Assembly: GCF_023278565.1 (NCBI RefSeq)
Contig: NC_064678.1
Location: 2,604,001-2,668,000, forward strand
Length of the DNA: 64,000 nucleotides
Reading direction: 5' to 3'
Source: Colletotrichum lupini
Lineage: Eukaryota > Ascomycota > Sordariomycetes > Glomerellales > Glomerellaceae
Shown piece after piece: positions 1 to 10,662 of this stretch. The position numbers and the translations under genes are program-made. The notes under the pieces are model-generated. The model had not been told where the DNA came from. It made no database searches and worked only from the letters and a program-made list of their open reading frames with translations. Each line of letters opens with the position of its first letter. Position 1 is the first letter of the stretch.

Positions 1-728
1 ACGACAACGTAACGTTCTCCCTTCGCTCCCCACTTCCAAACAAAGACTGACATACTCTCCTTCAAGGTCTACTCCTACGCAACCTCCCTCGCAGGCCCCT
101 GGTCTTCCTGGGCAACCTTCGCCACCGTCGGCTCAAAGACGTACACCAGCCAGACGACCTACATCCTCCCGCTGGGCGACACGGCAATCTACATGGGCGA
201 CCGCTGGGTCAGCACGAACCTCATGCGGAGCACCTACGTCTGGCTACCCCTCGCCATCTCGGGCACCACAATCACCCTCGCCGACCGCGTCAACTGGACG
301 CCCAACGTCGCCGCCGGCACCGGGCCGCGGGGCCCAGCGAGACGTCGTACGAGGGCGAGTCCGCGACGCTCGCGGGCGGCGCCAAGAGCGTCGCGTGCAC
401 GGGGTGCAGCGGGTCCGCGGCGGCGGGCTACGTCGGAGGGTCGGCCGGCGGGAGCGTGACGTTCTCCGGGGTGAGCGTGCAGGCTTCCGGCAAGACGACG
501 GTGCGCGTGAAGCATTTGAATGGCGACACGAGCCAGCGGTGGGGCACGGTGACGTGCAACGGCGTCTCGCAGACTGTTGGCTTCCTGCCGACTTCTGATG
601 GGAACACGCCCGGGAGCAGCTCCGTGTTCTGTAGCCTTACTGCTGGGTCTGCAAACACCATCAAGATTGCCAGCTCGGATTCGTCATGGGTTGCTGACAT
701 TGACCGCATTTTCGTGCCGGTCAATTAG
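1..728 (+). CDS. GH43 (subfamily 24-like) exo-beta-1,3-galactanase with CBM35, 3' part, frameshifted
   Basis: This is the C-terminal part of a gene that begins left of the window. An intron appears to run from 9 (GTAACG donor) to 66 (TTCAAG acceptor). The exon from 67 then reads the end of a GH43 catalytic domain (YSYATSLAGPWSSW, TAIYMGDRWVS, MRSTYVWLPL), the pattern of family 43 galactan 1,3-beta-galactosidases. From about 320 a second frame continues with a CBM35-like carbohydrate-binding module (SYEGESATLAGGAK to WVADIDRIFVPVN) and stops at 726-728. The two frames join only if one base is missing near 322-326. No usable GT-AG pair bridges them, so this is a sequencing or assembly indel in a very GC-rich stretch, or a real disabling mutation. 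Such enzymes are secreted and attack beta-1,3-galactan backbones of arabinogalactan. The family call is from remembered motifs; the subfamily is less certain. Confidence 0.75.
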
Positions 729-811
729 GGGTAGAGTGTCACGAAAGTTGAAGAAGTTGTGGAAGACATCATGAGAATGGTGTAGGCAAGTGAAGTTAGT
801 CATATTCACAC

Positions 812-817
812 AATAAA
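812..817 (+). terminator. AATAAA polyadenylation signal of the GH43 gene
   Basis: A canonical AATAAA lies 84 bases after the stop codon, inside an AT-rich run (AATAAATATATATATG) in the 147 bp between two convergent genes. Its placement fits 3'-end formation of the plus-strand gene. No mapped transcript end is available. Confidence 0.45.
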
Positions 818-875
818 TATATATATGAAGAAAAGTAAAAACACCCCGCTACATCCAGGTGACTCATCATCCATC

Positions 876-3771
876 TCAGTTGAGCTCGATCACGAAAGGT
901 CCAGTCAAGGCGTACTCGACAGCAACCGTCTTGATGGTCTCCTGTCTCTTCGCAGGAGTACCTCCACTGAGAAGCGTAACCTTGGAGACCTTAAGCGGCG
1001 TCGAGTACTTGAATTCGCCATCCACGGAAACCTTGCCATCCTTGTAATCAAAGGTGACGAGCGTGATACCTGCCTGTTCCTCACTGACACCATCGTCGAG
1101 ATATAGCTGGCCCTTTGCAGTGCCATCCCTGCCAGCCGCAATCAAGAGCTCAAAGTTCTCCTCACGCAGCTGCTTCGTCGTCATGGTGCTGTTCGCGCGC
1201 AGAGGCAGCACGGTGCCGCCGCGGATGAAGAGCGGGATCGTGGTGTAGTCCTTGTCTGTCAGGGAAATTGTGGCACCGGTGCCCTGGATAGCCTCGTGGG
1301 TGTACCAGTCATAGAAGACGTCGTCAGGGAGGTAGACATCAACTGAAGTTGAGTTCTCTTCCGTCACGGGCGCGACGAGAATGGCGTCACCGTAGAAGTA
1401 CTGAAGGTCTAGACCGAACGTCTTCTCGTCCTCGGGGTAGAGGTAGAAGAGCGGGTTGATGAGCGGAGTGCCGTCCTTGGTCTGCTGGTACAGGGCAGTG
1501 TAGATGTAGTCAAGCAGGCGGTAGCGGATGGCGATGGCCTTGCGAGCGCTGTCAGCCACCGTGTCCCAGCGATAAAACTCCTGCGAAATACTGTCGATGG
1601 AGTTATGGTTACGGTAGAATGAGGAGAAGGCGGCGAGGGCGGCCCAGCGCGCGCAGAGCTGTTCGTTGGTGTTGTCGCCGAAACCGCAAGCATCGGAGCC
1701 GACCATAGGCACCTGATACACAGCAGCAAACTGCATCAGCTGGGAGATGGAGACGCGGTACTGTTGCCAGTTGGAAAGGTTGTCGCCGAGCCAGTGGCCT
1801 ACATGCTTTCCGACGCCGGCGAATGTGGAGCGGGTGATGATGAGGGGGCGAAGACCCGGACGGCGGGCTTCCATGGCAACTCGGGAGGCTGAGGACATCA
1901 TGGAGCCGTAAAGATTATGGGTATCGTACATGGCCAGGCCGTTTTGGTGGATCACGTCCGTGTTCACGGTCTTGTTAGAAATACCACCACGGGCTGCGTT
2001 CGACTCAGTGTCCCAAGCGGCCTTGTTGTGGATGGCGTACTTGGGGAAGAGAAGATCGCGGTCGGGCAGACCCTTCTGATCACCGGATGATTGTCTCTCG
2101 GCGAGCACCAAATTGTCAAACGTCTGTCCGGCGGGCACCATTCTAGGCGACATCTGCTTTCGAACGAGGACATCAGATCGCTTGGTCTGGTTGTTACCGC
2201 AGTCGGTTCCAGGAGGTTGGAAATCGCAAGGCCAGCCGGGGAGAGGTCTGGGGTTCTCGCGGACGGCTGGGGGCTCGGGAGGGAACCCAACAGCGGAACC
2301 GTAAGGATCGTCGCAGGGGAAGTAGCAGGGGAAGTTTGACGGCTCGTTCATGTCGATCCAAAGGGCATCAATGTCGACTCCCTTATCGGCCGAGAAGAAT
2401 TGAGCAAACTCATTGTTCCAGAAGGAAGTGATGTTCTCTGCGAAGAAATCAGGGAACACAGTAACACCAGGCCAGACGACGCCGATCCAGACGGAACCGT
2501 TGCTACGGAGAAGCCAGATGTTGTCGTCAATGCCGCGTTGCAGGGTGGGTGATTCGACGTAGGCCACTGCAGGGTCTACCATGACGATATAGTGCTGATC
2601 ATTTTCGTGAAGCTTGTCGACAAGCTGGCGGACCTTGGCCAGGGGGTAACGCTCAGGGTCGAGAGAGAATACTCTGCGGGTTGTTAGTCTAGTTGAAGGA
2701 GTACATAGCATGTTAATTATCGCTTACCTTCGCCTGTCCATGTAATCAATGTCGGTCCACATAGTCTCGAGGGGGATCTCGGCGATGCTGTAGTTGTAGA
2801 CAACCTCAGCAACGTCAAAGACATCGCGGTATCCGTAACGGCATTGGTGGAAACCTAGACCCCAGTATGGCATCATGGCTGGCAGGCCGGTAATCTGAGC
2901 GTATTGCTGGGCCACCTCGATGGGAGAAGGACCGGAAACAAAGTAGAAGTCGAGGACTCCGCCGAGGGTGTTGTACTGAAGATATTGCCCAGACTCCTCC
3001 GTCTTGTTGATGAAGACGTCCATGCCGTTGGAGTTCAAGAAGAAGACTCCGTGGGTGCCATTCTTGCGGTGCTCGTAGTAGACGGGGTGGTTACCATACA
3101 AATTGGCACCAGAGGGAATGCCGTACGAATCCTGGGACCACAACGTGCGGATGTAGTCAGTCGTGTTCAGACGGAAGGGATCCGAATGCTCGCCCAGACC
3201 GTACAGGTTGGGGTTCTCGGGCAGCTTGGTCCGGAGGCGGAGGTACTGGCTTTCAAAGACGATGTTGGCTCCGGAAGTGTCGAAGAGAACCTCGCCTGTG
3301 TCGGAACGGCTCACGCTGAAGGAAAAGGGGTTCTCGGTGTAGTTGAATTGCAGCTTGGATTCTGCGATGGTCAAGCTGGTGGCCTCGGGGCGGGGAAACA
3401 CAGAGTTGGGGATCTGGTACACCTGGTTCGCGGCATCCTGGATCTTGACGTGGAGACGGGTATCTGCAGTATGTCTGAGTATTGGTTCACAAGGCACAGG
3501 AATGACACGGGATGGCTATGAAGAAATCGAGGAACTCGCCAGTTTGATATTCGACAGTCAGAGTCAAGTCTGTCAGATCGGTTCCGTACGCATTGCATGC
3601 TTCACCGGCCAGCGACAAGTCTGCTGTCAATCCAGTCGAGGACAGCTGGACGTTGGAAGCCTTGTAGCCCGGGCATTTCGAAAGCGCGTCGTCGCTAGGA
3701 TAGTCTCTGCGGATCACAGCAGCTGAAGCTACTGCGCTGAGTAGTCCGAGGACAGAAAGCTTTCTCGCCAT
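876..3771 (-). CDS. Secreted alpha-glucosidase, glycoside hydrolase family 31
   Basis: Three exons on the minus strand: 3771-3540, 3463-2728 and 2673-876, giving 921 residues. The start chosen ([19 protein letters not shown]) opens a clear signal peptide; an upstream in-frame start would bury it. The GH31 signature [10 protein letters not shown] carries the predicted nucleophile Asp near residue 430. HWLGDN carries the predicted acid/base Asp near 620. The segment [12 protein letters not shown] spans the exon 2/3 junction. Length matches fungal extracellular alpha-glucosidases of the Aspergillus AglA type, which release glucose from the non-reducing ends of maltose and starch oligosaccharides. 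The first intron appears to use a GC donor (CTG then GCGAGT) with a CAG acceptor; this is the only join that gives the family's [12 protein letters not shown] continuity. The gene is convergent with the GH43 gene. No clear AmyR site (CGG-N8-CGG) was found upstream. Confidence 0.93.
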
Positions 3772-3850
3772 GTTGACAAGCTTGGCAGAGTATGGGCAAA
3801 CAGGGCAAGAGAAGCTTGGACAACAGTCCACGACATGGCCCAGTGGCGGA

Positions 3851-3860
3851 CTTTATACCT
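3851..3860 (-). promoter_or_regulatory. TATA-like box of the alpha-glucosidase gene
   Basis: On the minus strand this reads AGGTATAAAG, 80-90 bases upstream of the chosen ATG at 3771. The sequence and spacing suit a TATA element of a strongly regulated secreted-enzyme gene. No transcription start is known. Confidence 0.4.
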
Positions 3861-6040
3861 GGTGTCGCTTTGCAGATCAAAGGACCTGGTTATGCATCGT
3901 TACATTGGCTGAGAGTGTAAGTTGGAATACGCGACCCCGCTAGAAGGCGGCAACGGACGTCTCCTGCTCTCCAACCGTTCATCCCGAAAGCTCCTGGGTC
4001 CCCGTTACCTAATTGGGCTTTCACGCAAAATGTTTTTAGGCGACTTTTGCGGACGGCCCGTGATAGGTGCAGGGCCAGAGCATGAACGTCATCCAGTCTT
4101 TCATCTGCAGTGTCCGGAGGTCCCTGGGGGTGCCTGGTCCATGTCGTATTCTCCTGGCGCGTAGCTCGCCAAGGTTCGGGGCCGCTCATTTGCGGCTAGA
4201 AGTCTATTTAATTGAATGGCGCGAGCGAGTAATGGAGCGAGGTAAGGCCGTGTCTACCTAGATGAACAGCAGAACAAAAAAGAACAATGCAGGAAATATG
4301 CGGTATGGGAAGGTCACGCTGTTCATTCCTCGTTCTTGGAATCGACTTCCCCGCAGTCTACCGGCTTTACAGTTGGGAGCTACGGGACTTTGGGGGGGGA
4401 TGATGATGTGCATCTGCGCCAACTGCAGCGGGGGGACAAGAGCGAGATGGAGAAAACGCATCATGCTAGAGCGGCGCTAGTGTACTAAAGCTTCCTGCTT
4501 GCCCGGTGCAAGGGTAGCTGTCTGCATGGATGAGCTGTCATTGGTGGTGTCTGAGGTAGGGAGGGAGGAGCGTTGAAACGACACTATGAAAGCGAGAGAA
4601 CTGGTCCAATCTTTTCTGTTCATGTTTCGTTTGTTTCTACATACAGTACTCCGTACGGATACCTTACCTTGCAGTGGCCTCCGGCTTTTTAGCATGGGAT
4701 AGGACAAGCCCGGCGGGATGGGGTGCCCAACGGCCCGAATGGGTGGCTTGACCGGATGGCGGGGAAGCTGGAGGCCCCGCATCACCCCGCACCCGCTAAA
4801 TGATCGGTAGCCCCCGGTAAACCTGGTCCGGCGGCGGAGTCTCCGCAAGCTCACCATCTGATGTCTCTCTTTCTTGACTTCTTCCCCGTTCTTCTCCGCC
4901 TGTAGTGTCTGGCGTTACCTCAACTGCTTGCTTCGACCTTGCTTCTCTTCAGGTCCAAGGCTTGGAGTTGACAGCACTCAAAATTGCAATCGGCCGAGAT
5001 GAGCATGGCCTCGGCCATATTGTCGGGAGGATCTGATGTGCCAAGCGGATGTAACTCCCATGGGTTAGGACGAAGAAGCAACCCAAGGTAGAATAGAATC
5101 CATGTTCATCGCGAATTTCAACTACTTTTCTCTAGTCTCAACATTGGGTAACTTCGTCATGCTCTATCAGAGGCAGTTGGCTCCCTCATCTTTCTCTGAC
5201 TACTTCTGCCAGAAACATCCCTGGTTGCCTTGAAATGAGAATTTCTATAATGTAGTATGAGAAACTGAGGATCGCCAGCTGCCTGATGACACTGGTCAAA
5301 AGAAGTCGCGAGTCGTAGAAATTAACGCTTGCTGGGGAACCTGGTTCTTCATTAATACCTTTTTCATATTACAAAAGTAAGTAGTGCCACGCCCTTAAAA
5401 GGTGTTTGGGCCGCCCTGTAGTCTCAAGAGTCCCGTAAAGTACCCTCTTCTGCCTGTCCATAACAGTGAACCGGAAACTGTAAACTCTAGCTTTTTGTCA
5501 GTCTTGGTAGACGATGGTTTCATATTGCACCATTGATCTGTACGCTTACTTGGCATCTCGCTAATAATCATTCATTGAACCTCTCAAAGAATCTTCTGTT
5601 TGATGTGAAAACCAGCTTGAGATGCGATACGCAGTACCAAGGCTTCTCTTATCTCTTCCCAATAAAGCCACCATCACTTTCTTACAAAGCTACCTCCCCC
5701 CAAGACTGGCAGTGCTTCTATGTGCCTTTAAGAAGGCATGAAATATCCTAGTGATGTAATAACCTGCGAGGGACTCGGGTTTCCTTCGGCCACATGCTTG
5801 GATAGAATTCTTCGACTTCGTCGGACATGACATCTCATTAGTATTACAGATTCTCAAGACCATCTCATACATGGTGGCTGAGGTGGTCTACAGACCACTA
5901 TACTCATGCCGTGTGGTCCCGAATCACGACAGGCAACTGTTCGAGAGCCAGTCTTGACGCCCCGATGCTATCTTGGTGTTCAAGTACTCTGGTGATATGG
6001 TCCTCCAAGGCAGCAAAGGAACTTGAATCGATATATGCCT
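3861..6040. other. Gene-poor spacer upstream of the alpha-glucosidase gene
   Basis: About 2.2 kb without a convincing gene. Open frames here (for example minus 4857-4477) are low-complexity and show no domain, signal peptide or splice-supported extension. The first few hundred bases must include the alpha-glucosidase promoter. The part after about 5080 becomes more AT-rich. One copy of the recurrent 9-mer TACTCCGTA lies at 4647-4655. Confidence 0.5.
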
Positions 6041-6059
6041 CCTGAATTCCCATTGCAAT

Positions 6060-6420
6060 TAAGCTCCATAAAGAGACGACCAGCTTCCACAATCATGAAC
6101 GACGCTAAATCCCCTGGGGCATGCCTAAGTATCTCACGCTGAGCTACATGGCGAGAGCACCCGCCTCCATAATGACAGACTGTAATAACTCTTCCCGGAG
6201 AATACACAACTAGGCCCAAAGATGAGGGCACCCCGCCTCTATCATAATGAACAACAACAGATGCTCCCGCAGCGAGTTCAATCCCCTTCAAATGGACCCT
6301 ACGAAAGGAGCACCCGTCTCCATAAAGATAAACAGAATGAAGTTCCCCCGGGGCATATCTGACTAGGCCCCACGACGAGGGCACCAGCTTCCACAAAGGT
6401 AAACAACAACAAATCTTGCT
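6060..6420. repeat. Degenerate tandem repeat, about 153 bp dimeric period
   Basis: A core resembling GAGCACCCGCCTCCATAA recurs on the plus strand at about 6075, 6155, 6225, 6308 and 6379. The spacings are about 80, 70, 83 and 71, so two unlike half-units alternate and the full period is roughly 150-154 bp. On the minus strand a 147-codon open frame (6423-5980) runs through the array, giving two matching 51-52 residue blocks that start with PSSWGLVRYAPG and PSSLGLVVYSPG. The copies are well diverged and differ by indels. It looks like a decayed minisatellite; the open frame may be accidental or a remnant of a coding repeat. Confidence 0.6.
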
Positions 6421-7051
6421 CAAGCATACCCGAACCTCTCTTTCCCTTCTTCCTCACCTCAATGAAGCTGGGTCAAAACATCATCAACCTCTGTCGTCAA
6501 GGGAAATCCATCCTTCGAGTAAGTTTGAGATACATCTATCTCCATCAACAAGTCTTTGCCATTCTGACGATACATTCCCGAGCAGCAGAACTTCTACTGG
6601 CGATTGCTCTAGTCTTTTCGACTATTTGTGCCAGTACGCGAGCTCATCAGACCTTGATTTACCTCGAGCGAACGGCTTCTTTCGCGTCTAGCTAGGTATC
6701 ATTACCTGCCAGCAGTTATCTTTCTTTTCCCCCTTCCTTGCCTCTCTATCGTGGTGTCGAACGCGATTCTCAGCAACGCTTTGCTTGAGGATTGAGCTTT
6801 TCTTTTTTTCTCTCGACCGAAGTCCCATCAAGTTGCTTCGCTTTCATCGAAGGATATTCTTCTAGCCCTCCCTCGTCTGTGTCCACCATCGACTTACCGA
6901 GCTTCCCGACTCTGAAGATCGATCAAGCCGACACTCTAGCCGGTAAGTTTCAGTTCGACTTACCCATTTACCTTCAGCTAACAGTTATTTAGCTAGAGCC
7001 CATCCTCAAAGTCAAATTTGACTACGGGTTCCCCAAAGAATACAGAGCAAA
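6421..7051 (+). other. Promoter and 5' leader of the 7052 gene
   Basis: A pyrimidine-rich stretch (many TTCTTTTC/CCCTTCC tracts around 6715-6820), typical of fungal promoters and transcription-start regions, leads into the 7052 gene. Short open frames here are best read as untranslated leader or chance. Confidence 0.45.
6943..6992 (+). other. Probable 5'-UTR intron (50 nt)
   Basis: A strong donor (CCG then GTAAGTTT at 6943), a CTAAC branch point near 6978-6982 and a TTTAG acceptor at 6988-6992 form a complete minimal fungal intron 59 bases before the start codon at 7052. Predicted from sequence signals only. Confidence 0.5.
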
Positions 7052-8296
7052 ATGGCATCTCGTGGCACTGATGAGAACGAGGGCCTTGGCGATGTCCGCC
7101 GCACTCATTCACCTGCGACTGATCCTATGCCCCAGGATCCCTTCGGTGACCCTGATTCTGACTCTGAGCTCGGCGAGTTGCCCAGTGATGAAGAAGAGGA
7201 GGACCTCTTTGGCTTTGGATCTCCGTCGGACGAGCTTGATGAGTTGCCCAAAGACACTGAAGAGGACCTCTTTGGCCACCCAGAGAGCGCCGATGACGAA
7301 GGCGAACTCACCGAGTCGCCTGAGGATACCGAAGTGGACCTGTCTGACTATTCTGAGGACGACGCTGAAGTCCAACCCATTCGCGAGTACCAGGAGCCTC
7401 TGCCTGCCCGCTTGGCTCGCGAGCACGACCGTTATCGTGCCAGCAAGAAGGTTGCCCAGGGCACTGATGACAAGCCCATCATGAAGTCAGTCCAAGGTTT
7501 GGATGGCGCTTACGAAATGGAGCCCTCGGACAGCTCTCATGACCCGGCTGCGACCCCGACCAAGCCAGCCCATCATGCTGTGAAGACTCCGCGTACGGCC
7601 AAGGCTCCCCGTATCTCTGACGGAGCTCATGATGGAAAGGGCACTGGTGCGAAGAAGTCCGGCCCCGGTATTGCCAAGGTCCTTGATTTCAATCCCAGCC
7701 CCAAGCACTACCTTGGTCTCGGCAAGAAGATGAAGAGTGATGCTAGCCCCGAGGCCGACTCTGCTACGGCCATCGGCAAGCACGACGTCGAGTGCGGCCC
7801 CTCTACCCCCCCTCCTGGCTTCCGCTACGACGAGGAGGGCCACGGCCGCCCGCCTCCTAGTCGCCCTCGCAGCGTCAAGACAGCTCCCACAGTCATGTTC
7901 GCCGACACCGACGTTGAGGATAACTCGCCGTCCACTCGTCGTCAGAAGAACCGCGTCCGTATCGCGTCGGCCTCGAAGTCGGCCTCGCTTGAGCGTCCCT
8001 CGATCCAGCCCGCTGGCCCTCGACCCCTTGGCCTCGAGCCTGCGTACTACGAGCCCATTAACGCTGGTGTCCCAACCACCCCGACCAAGGCCCATCGTAA
8101 GCGAAGCCGCGATCACTTTGAGAAGACTCTTACACTCGCTGGACAAGACACTGCGAACATGAAAGAGATCATGGCCAATTACGCTCTTGCAAACGGCGAG
8201 AAGGCTGACGATGCGGTCAGTGAGGATGGCGAGGGTGACGAGCTCACGCCCAAGGCCTCTATCCTCAACAGCCACATGGACATTGACGAGGATTAG
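7052..8296 (+). CDS. Acidic, largely disordered protein of unknown function (414 aa)
   Basis: Single-exon frame with good start context (CAAAATGGC). I recognise no enzymatic domain. The N-terminal quarter is very acidic and holds three consecutive diverged repeats of about 22 residues: 40-61 (LGELPSDEEEEDLFGF...), 62-85 (LDELPKDTEEDLFGHP...) and 86-106 (LTESPEDTEVDLSDY...). The DNA of the first two is also similar. The middle is rich in Ser, Pro and Lys with several (S/T)P sites (STPPP, VKTPRTAK, NPSPKHY). Basic clusters near residues 296-303 and 347-353 (HRKRSRD) could be nuclear targeting signals. The mix of (S/T)P sites, acidic stretches and basic clusters suggests a phosphorylated nuclear protein, but that is inference. 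Codon use and the spliced leader support it as a real gene. Confidence 0.8.
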   Translation: MASRGTDENEGLGDVRRTHSPATDPMPQDPFGDPDSDSELGELPSDEEEEDLFGFGSPSDELDELPKDTEEDLFGHPESADDEGELTESPEDTEVDLSDYSEDDAEVQPIREYQEPLPARLAREHDRYRASKKVAQGTDDKPIMKSVQGLDGAYEMEPSDSSHDPAATPTKPAHHAVKTPRTAKAPRISDGAHDGKGTGAKKSGPGIAKVLDFNPSPKHYLGLGKKMKSDASPEADSATAIGKHDVECGPSTPPPGFRYDEEGHGRPPPSRPRSVKTAPTVMFADTDVEDNSPSTRRQKNRVRIASASKSASLERPSIQPAGPRPLGLEPAYYEPINAGVPTTPTKAHRKRSRDHFEKTLTLAGQDTANMKEIMANYALANGEKADDAVSEDGEGDELTPKASILNSHMDIDED

Positions 8297-8946
8297 TCTG
8301 GGTACCGAATGGTCTGAGAGGAGAAGTGGTCTCAATTGGTCTCATTCGGATTGCTCTTGTTTTAATTTCCACTTGGGCATCGTGCTCCTTAAGGTTCTAT
8401 CCAGAGAAGGAAGGAAGAACTGGATAGGAGGAAAGACCGAGGGCCCGTCGTTGGCCGTTAGTTGGCTGATAGCCGTTTTGTGCATAACCCACCCAAGATA
8501 GTATCGCTTACGTTAGCAGCTCAATCCTCAGTTCACTTGCAAACTTGATCCGCTTAAGTCAATATCTCATCCACCATGGGCGTCTCGCAGCATTCACACC
8601 CCCTTCTGCCCCTTCCACCCTCTCCTACCACTCCAAACCCAAAACGGTACGGAGAGCAGATACATCCCACGAAGGAGACCCGTCGCACCCGCACCTAGAC
8701 ACACGCGCGCCAGATAAGCTCCACCCCTCAGAAGCGTCTTGTCAATCAAGGTTGCCTTTTTCTTCTTTTGTGGCAGCAGCGGTGCCGGCGCTGTCACCCC
8801 GTTCCCCCGGTTCACCTCCGGGTAAAACAGAGAAGCGAAGCGAGCACGAGAGCAGAGCAACCATCTCACTCACGACAGCTGCCCGCCAGTTGTGCAACCC
8901 AACCCACACCCCTCCCACTCGAAAGCGGGCAGAAACACCAAGGGCC
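8297..8946. other. Intergenic region and leader of the coiled-coil gene
   Basis: 650 bases between two plus-strand genes. An open frame runs into the next gene from 8545, but the first ATG in that frame is 8947. The sequence ahead is C/A-rich leader with no recognisable domain. Nothing else seen. Confidence 0.4.
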
Positions 8947-10263
8947 ATGAACTTTCCTGCCTCAACCTCCAACGACTTCGCCTTCAACCCCATCCTCAGC
9001 TCCAACAACCAGTCGCAACAGCAGTCCCAGCAGCAACAGGTCCAATTCTCTTCCCGCCAGCTCCAGCTGCAGCAACAGCAACAACAGCATCAGACTCAAC
9101 AGCAGCGGCAGCAGCAGCTCCAGCAGCAGCAACAACAACAGCTACAGCTACAACATTCCCTCCCGCCGCCGCAACTTCCTTCGCCTGCGCCGTCCGCCAA
9201 CGCGCAATCCCTCTCGGCCGCCCAGCAAGCCCTTGCCCACGCGCAGTACCAGCAGTTCGTCCTCATGAACGGAATGAACGGCGGCAATGTGCCCAACGGC
9301 ATGGGCGGCGTGCCCACCCCTGCCGGTCAGCAGGCCGAGCTCAACTACATCTATGGCATGGTCGAGGAGCTGAGTAGGCAGCTTACGGAAAACCGTCGCG
9401 TCACCGAGGATATTGTCTCTGGTCTTGGAAGGGTGCGCAGTCGCGCGAGGACGCAGGGAATGGGCAATGACGACCTCATCCACAACGCTGCAGACGACAT
9501 TCTTGGTACGCCCTTGCTGCTCGAACACCCGCCCACGCGCACATGTCCCAATTGCTTTTTACCGTAGTCACTGACACATGGCACCTTCTCTTCAGCTCAA
9601 GAACAGAATCTCGACACCCTCATCTCCATCCTCTCCGAGTCCCTTGAAAAGGCCAAATACAGCCGCGACGCCAACGCGACACTCCTCAGCCAGTACGCGA
9701 CAGTCTTCGCCGCAATGCTGAAGCAATTCCACGAGTACAAGGCAAAGCACGTCACCGATGTCGCCGCATGGCACCGCTCGTACCGATCCCAGCTCGCCGA
9801 AGCCCGCGCCGAGAATAGCAGACTCCGAGAACAGATCTGGGAGATGCAGGAACGCGCGGGTAAGGCGAACGAGGTGCTCCGCAACTTCCGCCGCAAGTAC
9901 GACGAGGACGAGACGCGGTGGGATCGGCGCGTGGAGGACGTGGCCGCGCGCCAGGAACTTCGGTTCTGGAAGCGCATGGCCATGCCCGAGGTCAGCGACG
10001 AGGACCCTTGCTGGAGCGACGACGACGACCTCATTGACCCGGCGGAGAAGGAGCGGTTGAAGGAGCTGGAGAAGAGAGCCGCTCAAGAACAGCTTTCTGG
10101 GAGCCAGCAAATGGGAGACGAGTACTCGCGTCCGCAGTCGCCGGAATCCAGCATGATGGGTGGCGTCCCGATGCAGAGAGATCTAGGAATCCCCATGGGT
10201 ATGCCCGTTCCGCCACCAAGACCCTCGAGTGCGAATTCGAGCACTGGCTCCTCTGGCCAGTGA
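8947..10263 (+). CDS. Glutamine-rich coiled-coil protein of unknown function (408 aa)
   Basis: Two exons, 8947-9505 and 9596-10263, joined across a 90 nt intron (GTACGC donor, CTGAC branch, TTCAG acceptor). The start MNFPASTSNDFAF is the first in-frame ATG. Residues about 19-72 are dominated by Gln encoded by mixed CAG/CAA. A Pro/Ala-rich linker follows, then a conserved-looking region (AELNYIYGMVEELSRQLTEN) around 140-160. The second exon carries a long predicted coiled coil, about residues 227-313 (LAEARAENSRLREQIWEMQE, rich in charged heptads). The end is Ser/Pro-rich and disordered. It may be a scaffold or regulatory protein of nuclear or cytoplasmic complexes, but no specific family is recognised. 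It is convergent with the permease gene. Confidence 0.82.
9003..9155 (+). repeat. CAG/CAA tract encoding polyglutamine
   Basis: A run of CAG and CAA codons with occasional CTC, CAT and ACT interruptions encodes a Gln-rich segment in the first exon of the coiled-coil gene. The mixed codons suggest a tract that is older and more stable than a pure CAG microsatellite, but length variation between strains is likely. Confidence 0.75.
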
Positions 10264-10662
10264 GGCAGTACGCAATGCATTTAGTACCTGTTTTATGAAG
10301 CATGCCATAGGGATTGTGGTGGCGTAAGGAGCATTCTGGGTAAAAAAGCTTGCTGGCGTTGGGGGTTGCTGGAAAGCAGAATCGCTTGCAAAGCAAATGG
10401 GCGATCGCATTATACCTCTTGTGATACTGGCCAAGCACCTTAGCCTTGGTCTCTTTTCACGAATACATTAATGAATGGTTTGTTGAAATGAAACGGAACT
10501 CCTACTGAGACTGTTCGTTGTGTACTGTTACTACTGTTACTGTTGCTATTCAATTACTAAGGAAAGCAAAAGACACCCAACTCCGACTGGTTCTCGCCGC
10601 ACAAAGCCCTGACCGCCACAGTTAGTCGACTCAGCGGTATCGCTGTACATCAACGGCATAAA
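10264..10662. other. Convergent 3' intergenic region
   Basis: 400 bases between the convergent coiled-coil and permease genes. Moderately AT-rich 3'-UTR sequence; no gene or clear structural element seen. Confidence 0.4.

Noticed and set aside
2904..3521. 205-codon plus-strand frame opposite the alpha-glucosidase gene
   Set aside because: It overlaps exon 2 of the clear GH31 gene, has no recognisable domain and reads as a shadow frame.
4070..4200. AmyR-type CGG-N8-CGG site upstream of the alpha-glucosidase gene
   Set aside because: CGG triplets are present but not at the required spacing.
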